A stretch of 64,000 nucleotides of DNA from Patella vulgata (Eukaryota; Mollusca; Gastropoda; Patellidae): positions 47,230,936-47,294,935 of the forward strand of contig NC_065879.2 of NCBI RefSeq assembly GCF_932274485.2, in the 5' to 3' direction. The position numbers and the translations under genes are program-made. This document shows, in pieces, positions 22,724 through 34,325 of the stretch; within the stretch, counting starts at the first letter, position 1; every line of letters starts with the position of its first letter. The notes below the pieces were generated by a model. It saw only the letters and a list, made by a program, of their open reading frames with translations. It had not been told where the DNA came from and searched no databases.

Positions 22724-23060
22724 TATACGCATTAAGGCCCCCATTAGATTATAGCAGGATAAAAATTTAAGTATTAAACATAACATGTCCATATAAACAC
22801 GTTTTCCTGTCCACTATAGTAACAAAACTAGAAACTATTCCAAAATATAACAGTATTATTTCTGCTTTTGGATCCTACATCACACTTTGATGTGTACACC
22901 CGAATTCGAGATTTTGGGCAAGATGAAACAGAAATGATCGAATGATAAAATTTCTGATTAATTTTCACATGATCGACCCGGTGCTAATTCAGTGCGTGAA
23001 TGCAGCAATCTGTTTTTGCAAACTAAATTCAACCCAATGCGCATAAAGAATGAACCAGCT
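22724..23060 (+). repeat. Left arm of a ~340-bp inverted repeat spanning the mosaic
   Basis: tatacgcattaaggccccca..ttagattatagcagg through cacactttgatgtgtacacc to gaatgcagcaatc is found reversed at 27705-28055, about 4.6 kb away. A third, direct copy is at about 26380-26715. Confidence 0.6.
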
Positions 23061-23547
23061 GTATTCACATAAATTTTTACAGTGATCTTATTTTATCCAT
23101 ACTCTCAATTTAAAGCTATTTCAATTCCCGAAAAAAAGATTGATTATTTATAATGATCGATGTTTGAAGACTGGTTGGAAAGGCCAAAAAGTCATGGGAT
23201 TTCGGACATTTTATTTTGTTGGATTGAAGGCAAAAGGATATTTTCGATAACTTCACCAAAATGACGTAATGTCGGCCTCAAGTCTTTAAAGCTATTTGCA
23301 ACTACTCGGCGAAGTGCGAGATCAGAACTCATCGGGCAGAAAAATCGATTTTTTCCAAAATTTCGGACTGAAAACCGAGATAACCTTCAAAATAAATCAC
23401 TATATTATAAAAATTGCAGCGGTACAGTAGATTACAAATATACACGTCATCAAACTTTAGACAAAAATTTGTTAAGAAAATATTGAAACCAATGAATTAG
23501 CTACTTTATCACTCATTGTTCTATGGAATATATATTTCCACCTTAAG

Positions 23548-23745
23548 GAGACCAGCTTGCGCGTAAGTGTCTTTAGCTGTGGGAGGAAACCGGAGGACCC
23601 AGAGAAAACCTCCGAGGTTGGACAAGCGACCTTACTTCTTGTGACTTACAACCGGGAAATCGAAACCACGCCCGTTGATTCAATGACAGGACTAATGATA
23701 CAGCGCGCACGTGTTCACTATTTGGCCACCAAATCCCCGTTAAGT
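23548..23745 (-). mobile_element. SINE-2 fragment
   Basis: gcttgcgcgtaagtgtcttt, gtgggaggaaaccggaggac, cgaaaccacgcccg and gatacagcgcgcacg are the reverse complement of the SINE-2 copy at 31423-31670. The 3' tail is missing. A second, similar piece lies at 25108-25285 within a duplicated block, so the SINE inserted before that duplication. Confidence 0.65.
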
Positions 23746-24739
23746 ATTAAACATTAAACGTCCATATAAACACGCTTTCCTGTATGTTATATTAACAACA
23801 TCTAGAAACTATTCCAAAATATAGCAGTAGTTTTGTGCTTTCGGAACCGACATCACATTTCGATGTGTACACGCGAATTTGAGATTATGCGGAAAAAGAA
23901 ACAGAAATGAAACGATAAAATTCCCAATTAGATTGCAGAGGATGGCCAGAAGTCGCAAAGCGCACAATCGACCTGTTGCGAGAATACAGCAACATGTTTT
24001 TGAAAAATAAATTCCACCGTTGAAAAATAACAAAAAGTATTGGGATTTCGGGCATTTTATTTTTGCAAAATAAATTCGACCGAATGCGCATAAAAACTGA
24101 ACCAGTTGCATTCACAGAAAAGTGATAAAGCACATTTATTACACTGATTAACTGTCGCGCAATGAAAAATACCAGAAAGTAATGAGATTTCGGGCATTTT
24201 ATTTTGTTAACTTGAAAGCTAAAGGATATTTTCGACAACTTAATCAAAATGACGTCATATCGAACCAACGTCATTAAAGCTTCTTGCAATTTACACGGCG
24301 AAGTGCGAGATAAATACTCATCGGACAGAAAAAATGATTTTTTTCATATATCGATTTTTTCAGAAATTTCGGGCTGAAAACCGAGATAACCAAAATGACG
24401 TAATGTCGGCCTCACGTCTTTAAAGCTATTTGCAACTACTCGGCGAAGTGCGAAATAAGAACTCATCGGGCAGAAAAATCGACTTTTTTAATTTATCGAT
24501 TTTTTCCAAAATTTCGGACTGAAAACCGAGATAACCTGAAAAGCAACCCATTGAAAAATCAAAATAAATCACTATATTATATAAATTGCAGCAGTACAGT
24601 AGATTCAATCGGGTCGCGATAATGCGCAAATAGTATTTTACAAATATACACTTCATCACACTTTTAGACAAAAATTTGTTAAGAAAAAAATTTATTTTTG
24701 TAAATAATGACACCAATGAATTATCTACTTTATCACTTA

Positions 24740-25077
24740 TGGAGGGAATCACGTGGCTAAGTGGGTAGGACGCTGGCTCGCTAGCCTGGAGGTCGGGTGC
24801 TCGATCCCTGCATTGGCCGAGAAAGTTCATCCAGATTTCCCCTTGTCAGTGATGCAGGACGGAGGGCCTGAAAAGGACAGCTGTCTAGTTGTTCGGATGA
24901 GACAAAAAACCGAGGTCCCGTGTACAAATTGGCGTGCACGTAAAAGATCCCTTGGCAGTTGGAATTCGATATAAGAGTGGGCCGTAGCGCCGCTGCCCGG
25001 CCACTGTATGGCGTATGCCCGTCTTCATTAGCCTAGTTTAAGAGCAGAACAGTAGGACGTTAAACCCCATTTCATTT
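24740..25077 (+). mobile_element. SINE-1, full-length
   Basis: Best copy of the family. A box: GTGGCTAAGTGGGTAGGACG. B box: GTGCTCGATCCC. Body: cttgtcagtgatgcaggacg, gaggtcccgtgtaca, ttggaattcgatataagagt, gtagcgccgctgcccggcc, cgtatgcccgtcttcattag. Tail: ggacgttaaaccccatttc. It sits in a mosaic module whose uninterrupted version is at about 23495-23530 (tactttatcactcattgttctatgg), giving an empty-site comparison. The frames at 24426-24830 (-) and 24753-24974 (+) are shadows of it. Confidence 0.85.
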
Positions 25078-25107
25078 CTGTTCTATGGAATATATATTTC
25101 CACTTTA

Positions 25108-25285
25108 AGGCGACCAGCTTGCGTGTAGGTTGCTTTAGCTGAAGGAGGAAACCGGAGGGCCCAGAGAAAATCTCCGAGTTTGGAAAAGCGACCCTACTTC
25201 TTGTCACTTACAACCGGGAAATCGAAACCAGACCTAATGATACAACGCGCACGTGTTCACTATTTGGCCACCAAATCCCCGGTAA
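25108..25285 (-). mobile_element. SINE-2 fragment, duplicate of 23548-23745
   Basis: Same segment and truncation as the piece at 23548, with an extra internal deletion (the cacgcccgttgattcaatgac part is missing). Shared flanks (tggaatatatatttccac before, taagtattaaacattaaacg after) show it was copied with its surroundings. Confidence 0.6.
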
Positions 25286-27704
25286 GTATTAAACATTAAA
25301 CGTCCATATAAACACGCTTTCTTGTCTGTTATATTAATAACATCTAGAAAGTATTCCAAACACATTTATTACACTGATCAACTGTCGCACGTTGAAAAAT
25401 ACCAAAAAGTATTGGGATTTCGGGCATTTTATTTTGTTAACTTGAAAGCTAAATGATATTTTCGACAACTTCACCAAAATGACGTCATATCGAACCAACA
25501 TCATTAAAGCTTCTTGCAATTTACACGGCGAAGTGCGAGATCAATACTCATCTGGCAGAAAAATCAATTTTTTTCGTATATCGATTTTTCAGAAATTTCG
25601 GGCTGAAAACCGAGATAACCTTAAGAGTAACCCATTAAAATTTTAAAAAATCACTATATTGTTATAATTTCAGGGATACAGTAGATTAAATCGGGTCTCC
25701 CTAATGCGCTAAAAATAGTACTTACAAATATTCACGTCATAAAACCTCAGCCGAAATTTGTTACGAAAAAGATGATTTTTTTTTCAGAAATTTCGGGCTG
25801 ATACTGTAGATTAAATCGGGTCTCCCTAATGCGCTAAAAATAGTACTTTCAAATATACACCTCAGCCGAAATTTGTTACGAAAAACATGATTTTTTCCGA
25901 AGTTTCGGGCTAAAAACCGAGATAAACTGAAAACTAAAAAAAAAATTGCTATATTGTAAAAATTGAAGCGGTATAGAAGATTAAACCGGGTCTCCCAAAT
26001 GTGCAAAAATCTAGTATTTACAAATATACACGTCATCACACTTGAGCCGAAATTTCAGCGATTCGGTAGATTAAATCGGGTCTCCCTAATGCGCAAAAAA
26101 ATAGTACTTACAAATATACACGTCATAACACCTCAGCCGCAATTTGTTACCAAAAACATGATTTTTTTCCGAAATTTCGGGCTGAAAACCGAGATAAACT
26201 GAAAACTAAAAAAATCGCTATATTGTAACAATTGCAGCGGTATAGAAGATTAAATCAGCCGAAATTTGTGACGAAAAACATTATCTTTTTAATAATGAAA
26301 CTCACGAATTATCTACTTCACCACTCATTGTTCTGTGGAATATATGTTTCCACCTTAAGGAGACCAGCTGTATAAAAATATACGCATTAAGGCCCCCATT
26401 AGATTATAGCAGGACAAACATTTAAGTATTAAACATAAAAAGTACATATAAACACGTTTCCTGTCCATTATAGTAACAAAAAGTAGAAACTTTTCCAAAA
26501 TATAAACAGTGTTTTCTGCTTTTGGAACCGACATCACACTTTGATGTGTACACCCGAATTTGAGATTTTGGGCAAGATAAAACAGAAATGAAACGATAAA
26601 ATTCCCGATTAGTTTTCACATGATCGCCAGAAGTCGCAAAGCGCACTATCGACCCGGTGCTAATTCCGTACGTGAATACAGCAACTTGTTTTTGCAAAAT
26701 AAATTCAACGCAATACGCATAAAGACTGAACCAGTTGCATACACAGAAAAGTGATCAAGCACATTTATTACACTGATCAACTGTCGCACGTTCAAAAATA
26801 CCAAATTAATGGGATTTCGAGCATTTTATTTTTTTAACTTGAAGGCAAAGGGATATTTTCAACAACTTCACCAAAATGACGTCATGTCGAACCAACATCA
26901 TTAAAGCTTCTTGCAAGATCAGAACTCATCGGGCAGAAAAATCGATTTTTTTCATTTATCGTTTTTTTCCGAAATTTCGGGCTAAAAAAACCCGAGATAA
27001 CCTTAAGAGCAACCCATTGAAATTCAAATAAAACTCACTATATTATAAAAAAAATTCAGAGATACAGTATATTAAATCGGGTCTCCCTAATGTGCAAAAA
27101 ATAGTACTTACAAATATAGACGTCATCACACTTGAGACGAAATTTAAAGCTATTCGATGTCCAAAGACTGGCGCATGTTGGAAAATACCAAAAAGTAATG
27201 AGATTTCGGACATTTTGTTTTGGAACTTGGAGGCAAAAGCTTATTTTCGACAATTTCAGCAAAATGGTGTCATGTCGGCTCCACGTCATTAAAGCTTTTT
27301 GCAACTACTCGGCAAAGTGCAATATCTGAGCTCATCCGGAAGAAAAATCGATATTTTTAATTTATCGATTTTTTCCGAAATTTCGGACTGAAAACTGTGA
27401 TAACCTTTAAAGCAACCCATTGAAAAATAAAAATAATCACTATATGATAAAAATTGCAGCGGTACAGTAGATTAAAACGGATCTCCCTAATGCGCTAAAA
27501 ACTAGTACTTACAAATATACACCAAACTTTAGCCGAAATTTGTTACGAAAAACATTATTTTTTTCAATAATTAAACTAATGAATTATCTCATGAAACCTA
27601 ACACTTCACGAAAATGACGTCATTAAAGCTTCTTGCAATACTCGGCGAAGTGCAAGATCATTTATCGATTTTTTCAGAAATTTCGGGCTGAAAACCGGTT
27701 CAGT

Positions 27705-28055
27705 CTTAATGCGCATTGAGTTGAATTTATTTTGCCAAAACAGGTTGGTGTATTCACGCACCAGGTCGATTATGCGCTTTGTGACTTTTGACGATCATGT
27801 GAAATGTAATTGGGAATTTTACCGTTTCATTTCTGTTTCATCTTCCCCAAAATCTCAAATTCGGGTGTACACATCAAAGTGTGATGTCGGTTCTCAAAGC
27901 AGAAAAATACTGTTATATTTTGGAATAGTTTCTAGTTTTAGTTACTATAACGGACAGGAAAACGTGTTTATATGGACGTTTTATGTTTAATAAACTTGTG
28001 TCCCTCTGTAATCTAACGGAGGCCTTAACGCGTATATTTATATACAGCTGGTCTC
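27705..28055 (-). repeat. Right arm of the inverted repeat spanning the mosaic
   Basis: Reverse complement of 22724-23060: atgcgcattgagttgaattt, gtgtacacatcaaagtgtga, ttttggaatagtttctagtt, then gaggccttaacgcgtatatt. The open frame 27709-27990 is a shadow of this arm. Confidence 0.6.
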
Positions 28056-28174
28056 CTTAAGGTGGGCACATTAAAGTGTGATGTCGGTTTCCAAGGCACA
28101 AAAATACTGCTATATTTTCGAATAGTTACTAGTTTTTGTTACTCTAACGGACAGGTAAATGTGTTGATATGGAC

Positions 28175-28390
28175 GTCTAACTTTCTCATACCACGAAGTC
28201 TTGCTTAGCACCTTTGCCAATCGCAGGAGCCCGGATTCGTAGATCATGATGAATTTTTTTCTGGAAATAATTTCTGCATCCCCTAAACCTTACCGGACCG
28301 TATGAGCAACTTTAATTTCACACTTTATTCGGGAATGGACAATGACGAATAACGAGCCAGCAGGTTATTCCGGATTTAGGCAATAAAACA
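28175..28390 (-). repeat. Mosaic-associated module, related to 40110-40310
   Basis: Its reverse complement (atctacgaatccgggctcct, gcgattggcaaagg, gctaagcaagacttcgtggt) matches atctacgaagccgggctccc, gcgatcgccaacgg, acgaagcaagaatccgtcgt at about 40235-40292. In both places it abuts the tccatat..acacgttt..ctgt module. Likely the outer end of the family M element. Confidence 0.55.
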
Positions 28391-28410
28391 AACCGACCTA
28401 CCTTGCATAA

Positions 28411-28770
28411 GAAATGAAATGAAATGGAGTTTAACGTTCTACTGTTCTGCTACTACTGGGCTAATGAAGACGGGCATACGTCATACAGTGTGCTATGAGG
28501 GAAAATTTACCCGGGCAGCGGCACTATGGCCTACTCTTATATCGAATTCCAACTGCCAAGGGATCTTTTACGTACATGCCAATGTATACACGGGCCCTCG
28601 GTTTTTCGTCTCATCCGAAAACACTAGACAGCTGTTTTTGTCAGGCCCTGCATCACTGACAAGGGGAAACCACGTCGGAAAATCCCGATGAACATTATCG
28701 TCCAATGCAGGGATAAAACACGCGACCTCCACCTTACCCAAGTCTTACCCACTTAGCCACCGTGGCTCCC
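28411..28770 (-). mobile_element. SINE-1, nearly full-length
   Basis: Tail (GAAAT)n and gtttaacg at the left, tRNA-like head (ggagccacggtggctaagtg on the minus strand) at the right. Body phrases match the 24740 copy. Part of the head between the A and B boxes differs. The frame at 28419-28691 is a shadow. Confidence 0.8.
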
Positions 28771-29190
28771 ACCTTGCATAAGAGCATTTCCATTGTTGGG
28801 TTGGTTTCGTTTTGAAAATTCAACTTTCACAACATTATAGCTTGAAGAGGATTCATCTAGTGCGAGAACCACACTCGGTCTTTTATTAAAATAAAATAAT
28901 TGTAATATTCTTCTTACATAAGCGGATTGCTTTGATTTTCAATGGATTGAGTTTGGATGGAAAGGTCGCATAATTTCTCAATAATTAATGAAGCCTCTGA
29001 TATAGCGTCATTTGAATAATATTATTATAACACGGTAATTTAACACATTAATCGTTCATTTCATTTAATTAGAAATTAAATGTGTTAGGTATATTGGACC
29101 TATGGTGGGTGTTTGTACATGGTGAACAGTCCATTTGCAGATACCATTTTTAAGGACTTCGAATTTTGTCGGATTGTTTGGATTGTTCGG
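28771..29190. other. No feature recognised
   Basis: AT-rich unique DNA between two SINEs; no gene or repeat supported. Confidence 0.4.
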
Positions 29191-29262
29191 AGAGAGAGAG
29201 AGAAAGAGAGAGAGAGAGAAATAGGGTTTAACGTCCTCTCGACACAACGAGATCATTTCGGG
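29191..29262 (-). mobile_element. SINE-2 3' tail with (GA)n
   Basis: A (GA)n tract at 29192-29219, then aaatagggtttaacgtcc..tcgacacaacgagatcattt, is the reverse complement of the SINE-2 tail at about 31615-31669. The body is absent. Confidence 0.55.
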
Positions 29263-29444
29263 ACTAACACATGGTTCAATAACCCTAAACCTGTGTAAAC
29301 CAGTTCATATTTCTGCAAATGGAGGGGGTAGAATCAGCACTGGATTAACAGCGGGGTACAGGCCCCAGGCCCTCCACATCAGGGACCCCTCAAAACCCAA
29401 AATAATCTAAATCGCGCAAGGAGCTATTTCAGCATGGTCGGACC

Positions 29445-31859
29445 GGCAATACTATATACCGGAAAACAACCGGAAACACCGGAAAACAACCGGAAAAACA
29501 ACCAGAAAACACCATTTTATACTGAATACCGGAAAACACCAGAAAAACCGGAAAACACCCTAAATACCGGAAAACACCCTAAATAGGTAACCCGGAGCCT
29601 GGTCCCCTGTGTCCGGTTTTGGACCAAGTGAGCGCCGATGAAGGAAGGTCATAGTCATTACGATGTTCGTTTTACAAATAGCCCCCCACCCCCCAAAAAA
29701 AAATTCCGATTTTTTTTCTCCCAAATTTTTATGACGAAAAAAATTTTCTGTCACAAAAGAAAAATATCGAATTTTTCCGAAAAATTGGTTTTACAGAAAA
29801 ACATTCCGTAGAAAATAATTTTACACAGAAAAATACTGGAAAAAAAATTTGAATTTTTTTTTTGAGATAAATTTGGGAGAAGAAATTGTTAAAAAAAAAT
29901 CTGAAAAGAAATTTTTCTTTGACCGTAGGCGATCGCTCGCTTGTATGTTAATGAACTTATTTCATCAGCGCTCACCTGGTCCAAAACCACACACGAGGAC
30001 CAAACTCCGGGTTACTAAATAGCTACCGGAAAACATAGAAGAGTAAACTGTGCCCGAGATTTTTTTAGAGAGCGCGCCGCACCGCGCCGCGCCGCTCCGG
30101 GAGGGATCATCGTCAGGGTGGAACGCGGGTGGAATTGTCCAGTCACATGACGAACATAGATCTTCCGTTCCTCAACCCATATTATTTCCACAGTCATTGT
30201 CATTAATCACAAATTACGGGATGATATACGAAAATGCAGATTTACTTTGAAATAGTGCAAATGATACTTTTCCATCTACAATCTTCAGATCAAAGGATAC
30301 AAGTTCTTACACAGTGCAGCATAATTTGTGCAACAGAAGACATCTCGAATATCGATTGTCGGAAAAAACATTTTCTCGGGGACATTTTTTTCCGAATACG
30401 CATTCGGTGTAAGTCTTCAGCCACCAGGAAGTGGTTAACATAGTAATGTTTTATTACGATAGTAGTACATAAAAACAAATTGGTTGCCAGAGGTTCTCGG
30501 AGGGAAAGTAGCCTCATCGGCTAGAGTCCTCTATTTCACAAACAAAAACAACAATTGTTCCTTGAAACCTTTTCACAGACGTCCGGCTTACCACTTCCCG
30601 TCAATGCAGTAAGATAGAATATGTAGTTTTCTCATGGACAATTAGGCGAAAGTTGGGGTTTTCTCATGGAAAACTGGTCAACAAGTTGGGGAAAAAAGCT
30701 CGAAAAGTAATCCAGAAAAAAATCCTGTGTGCGGCCCTCGGAATATGATGGAATATGTTGAATATTATTATGGTTCAAGTGATTATATTTGACCCTGGAA
30801 TGAAAGTAAGCTCAGAAACAAGTAGATTGTTAGCCCTTCCATCGAGATGGATAGCTCTTGGAAAGGATAGACACTTTTCAGATTACAGCCTGTCCGAGAA
30901 TTGCGTGGCATCCATTTCGTTTGGTGATTAGGACACATAGCGGTTAAACCTGGAACTTCAACTCGAACTATTCAGAGATTTATTAACTCGCTTTTGATGA
31001 TACTTGCTGTTTTATGATGCGATTTTTTGTTACCTATAGAGGAGTTGGCCTAGTCGTGCCTTCCACTAATTTGTACCACCCCGATGCCAGCGTTACTGGT
31101 AAGAATCAGGAGACCGGCGCAACCGGCATATAATGGGGCCCTCCGAGGGCAGTGTTTAATCTACTGAAATACTGAAACACTGAAATCTACTGAAATTTAC
31201 TGAAAACTAAAATTAAAATACAAAATAAAGTATTATGGTCAATGATGGAGGTAGACTGATTGCGTCTTTTAAAACATTCAAAACATAATAGGCATCAACA
31301 AAATTTTGGAGAAAATAATCGGAATTTTTTTTATTTTTTTTTTTGGGGGGGGGGCTATTTGTAAAACGAACATCGTAATGACCTTGACCTTCCTTCATCG
31401 GCGCTCACTTGGTCCAAAACCGGGGGGTTGGATGTCTGAATGGTTAGCGTGCGCGCGCTGTATCATAAAGTCTGTCATTGAGTCGACTGGCGTGGTTTCG
31501 AATCTCCGGTTGTACGTGACAAGGAGTAGGGTCGCCTATCCGACCTCGTGGGTTTTCTCCGGGTCCTCCGGTTTCCTCCCACTGCTAAATACCCCTACGC
31601 GCAAGCGAATTATTGAAATGACCTAGTTTGTGTCGAGTGGACGTTAAACCCCATTTCTCTCTCTCTCTCTGGTCCAAAACCGCACACAGAGTACCAGGCT
31701 CCGGGTTACCTATTTAGGGTGTTTTCCGGTATTTAGGATGTTTTCCGGTATTTAGGATGTTTTCCGGTATTTAGTGTTTTTCCGGTGTTTTCCGGTATTC
31801 AGTATACAATGGTGTTTTCCGGTTGTTTTCCGGTGTTTTCCGGTATATAGTATGGCCCT
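29445..31859. mobile_element. Foldback, Mutator-like DNA element with 9-bp target duplication
   Basis: Flanked by GGTCGGACC on both sides (29436-29444 and 31860-31868). The ends are inverted: left GGCAATACTATATACCGG, right (reverse complement) GGGCCATACTATATACCGG. Both arms continue with a minisatellite of CCGGAAAACA(A)CC units, then a tcggcgctcact-tggtccaaaacc block and a g/c-homopolymer with tatttgtaaaacgaacatcg; total arm about 300 bp. A third, partial arm at about 29965-30035 suggests internal rearrangement. A 9-bp duplication with long inverted repeats fits Mutator-like elements. No transposase is visible, so it is non-autonomous. The right arm holds a SINE-2 at 31423-31670. Confidence 0.7.
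31423..31670 (+). mobile_element. SINE-2, full-length tRNA-derived SINE with target duplication
   Basis: Flanked by a 13-bp duplication TGGTCCAAAACCG (31410-31422 and 31670-31682). The head has a tRNA-like A box (GGATGTCTGAATGGTTAGCG) and B box (GTGGTTTCGAATCTCC). The body has gtagggtcgcctatccgacc and cgggtcctccggtttcctcc. The tail is gtgtcgagtggacgttaaac, then ccccattt and (TC)n. It shares only the final gacgttaaaccccattt with SINE-1. The insertion is inside the right arm of the foldback element, so it is younger than that element. Confidence 0.85.
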
Positions 31860-31868
31860 GGTCGGACC

Positions 31869-32999
31869 TAGGGCTCTAACTATTAGTGGCAGTGATGACC
31901 TTCATTGGATTTTCAAAATCTAAGACATTGGGGCCCCACAATTCGATATAATATGGCGATCTCGCGTCATCCTTTCGACTGCTATCCGTGTTTCTTTCTT
32001 TTTTTGTTTATTTAGTGGAAAGATGTATTAAGAAAACTCATTAAAATCCCCTTTACAACTTAAGCTACGAGGTGGAATCAAGGTAACTTCAACCCCATTT
32101 ATATTCGAGTTTTACTTTAAACGCAAAATCTGCCAAAAATGTATTCGTATTCTCCGAACGTACCATTTTTCTTTTTGTTCCCGGTGAATAGAGGAACGTT
32201 GGTTTCGAGACTCGTATTCTTCGATGTTTAACCTCTAGACTATAATTATTTGATGATTTGGTGTTTATAATATGTGTAGTTTCTGTATAGACTACATTAC
32301 TTAACGCATTTAATTTTGGATCAGATCAGGCTAGGGTGCGGATTTTGCGGGGGATGTAAACGTTATGATCCTATTATGCGATTATTAGGGCCATTTGTAT
32401 GTATCATACCTGAAACCAGGGGCGTACATAATGATTTTGTATGGATATAAGGGCGCGTTTAGCAAAAATACGAGCGACTGATGCACATGCCCCAAATAGG
32501 GGGCATGCCCCCCACACCCGATAATTATTTGAATCTAGAGTCCCTGAAATGCCATTTCCTGGATATTCGAGGACGATTTTGCAAACTTTTGATGATCCGA
32601 AAACACTTAAATCATGATTAAAATACGTTTTAATCATACGGGGATTGAATATTGACGGAAAGTTACGACACTAACGGAGAACGGCAGAAATTACCAACGT
32701 TGAAATTAACCTGTTGTGCAAGTAATATTGACAATCGGGTTCGTGGTATACTTATGGAATGGATATGTTGACATAAGTACTTGCATTAGTTAAAAAATTT
32801 ATGAAGCTTTTCCGGTGACCTTTAACATTTCATAATTTAAACATTTTTTACGTTTTTCTGAAACAAATTCACCTTGTCTTTTACCAATCCAAGAGAAAAA
32901 ACTATGCTTCCGACAACCTTTTACCGTTCGATTAATATTATTCGCATCATGACAATCAAGAATATATCTTCGTAACAAGCTCTCTCAATTTCTTAGACC
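31869..32999. other. No feature recognised
   Basis: Mostly AT-rich unique DNA. The frame 32404-32637 on the minus strand has no domain or splice context. Confidence 0.4.
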
Positions 33000-33420
33000 A
33001 ACATAATCATAACAGGGGAATTTTTTTTTTCAAACATGACAAGTAGACTAGGTTATTTTATACTATACCGTTGCAATTCAGGTGCACGGATTCACACAAA
33101 TACATATATATATTAAGCATTTGGGATTTTTCACTTCTATTTTGGCATTGTTTGTTTACCTCATTAATTCATTTAGTCTGAGACAGACTGCAGTGAACAC
33201 TTATATTGAGACCAACTGTTTTTTCCCCTCGGGGGGGAACTTTTCTTAGACCAACATACTCACAACAGAATAAGAGTGAAAAACATTTTTTCAAACATGA
33301 CAAGTTGACAAGGTTATTTTATACTATTGTTTTGTATGAGAAGCGTGGCACGACGTATGCAATTTAGGTGCACGGATTCACGCAAATCATGAATTCCACG
33401 ATAACAGGGACATAGGTATG
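33000..33420 (+). repeat. ~255-bp tandem repeat, left of transposase-like element
   Basis: About one and a half units with phrases ttagaccaacata.tca.aacag, caaacatgacaagt.gac, ggttattttatacta, ttaggtgcacggattcac, tggcattgtttgtttacc and agactgcagtgaacactta. The same units flank the element on the right (37210-37850), in the same orientation. Confidence 0.65.
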
Positions 33421-34074
33421 ATTTTTTTGAACTGGGTAATTTCGTATGATTATAAGCGACCATTTTTATCTGGGTTTTAATTTTGACGTGTCACCGGCTA
33501 CCTACAAGCGCTATGACGTCACGCTTCTGCTAAAGAAACTAAGCGCGCCAAATATGAATTTTCGAGGCCTTTCTTTTGACGTCTTTAAGCTGGTTGGAAC
33601 AACAAATGAGATAGGTATTAATACATCAATCTTTTCCTTATGTTTACCCCATTATGTTTGATACAATTCTTTGAGATTTGAGTAATTGAATATCATTTCG
33701 TCAATTGGTAAAAGTTGTCCACATTTTCACTGATTGGTGTAATTCCGTCACGCAAAATATGATATTTATTTTTCTAAAGATGTTAATATAGGCATATTTC
33801 TACAAAAACTCATTTCCTTTTTGGGAAAGTATGTAGGTATTGAAGTATGTTCTAAAATTTCACTTGTCACAAATATAACTCCCAAATTTATGTGTGACGG
33901 AATTATATTTTCCAAACGTGACAGAATTACCCATCCCTTTCGTGACAGAATTACATATTTTTTCGAAATTCAAGCTAAGCTTTTAGTAAATATTTCATAA
34001 ACTTATTTAGATGTAATTCAAATTTCATTGTATAGATCATTGTATTATAAGCTTATATATATTTGCTTTCAGGT

Positions 34075-34325
34075 ATGGCCAAAACTGCTGCAGAGAGACA
34101 ACAGAAACGGAGAGAGAAATTGAAGTCATCTGTAGGCCTACATCGGGTGGATTACGAAACTCATAAACGCGTGGATAGGGAACGGAAGAAAAATGCCAGA
34201 TCCGCCATGGGACCAAAACAGCTCATTGATTTAAGGAAAATAAACAGATTGGCTGTACGAAATCACCGAATGGGCAATGCCAATGAAGAGATTCTTGATG
34301 GAAATAGTACCGTGACTGGGACCTG
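34075..34325 (+). pseudogene. N-terminal basic exon of transposase-like protein, copy A
   Basis: ATG at 34075 gives MAKTAAERQQKRREKLKSS, then RVDYETHKRVDRERKKN, then MGPKQLIDLRKINRLAVRNH. It is Arg/Lys-rich and probably helical, as expected of a DNA-binding or nuclear-localising N-terminus. A 3' splice-like TTTGCTTTCAG lies three bases before the ATG, suggesting a non-coding first exon. The copy-B relative keeps this frame into the next block; here the frame runs to a stop at about 34398 and the next shared coding sequence begins only near 35007. The intervening ~650 bp is an intron or an insertion; CAACAG at 35001-35006 could be its acceptor, but no clear donor is visible. I recall similar N-termini in multicopy uncharacterised invertebrate proteins. 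Confidence 0.6.

Larger units (their letters stand above)
22010..28170. repeat. Mosaic of inverted and direct repeats (family M)
   Basis: A 6-kb patchwork of a few modules. One: aaatttcgggctgaaaaccg..gataac. Two: cgggtctccctaatgcgc..aatagtacttacaaatatacacgtcat, about ten times (near 22222, 22352, 22543, 24610, 25691, 25817, 25987, 26077, 27078, 27478). Three: tccatataaacacg..cctgt..ctagaaactattccaaaata, near 22790, 23762, 25300, 26447 and reversed near 27960 and 28130. Four: tttccaccttaaggagacc. No conserved frame. Probably one large non-autonomous element or several collapsed together; the class is not clear. Confidence 0.6.

Noticed and set aside
24753-24974. Plus-strand frame MAKWVGRWLASLEVG
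   Set aside because: It is a translation of the SINE-1 head and body; the same reading arises from other SINE copies.
31306-31626. 106-codon plus-strand frame with a Gly-rich start
   Set aside because: Translation of the foldback arm and SINE-2.
9738-31670. A-box/B-box pairs as genuine tRNA genes
   Set aside because: No complete cloverleaf can be drawn and each is followed by a SINE body and tail.
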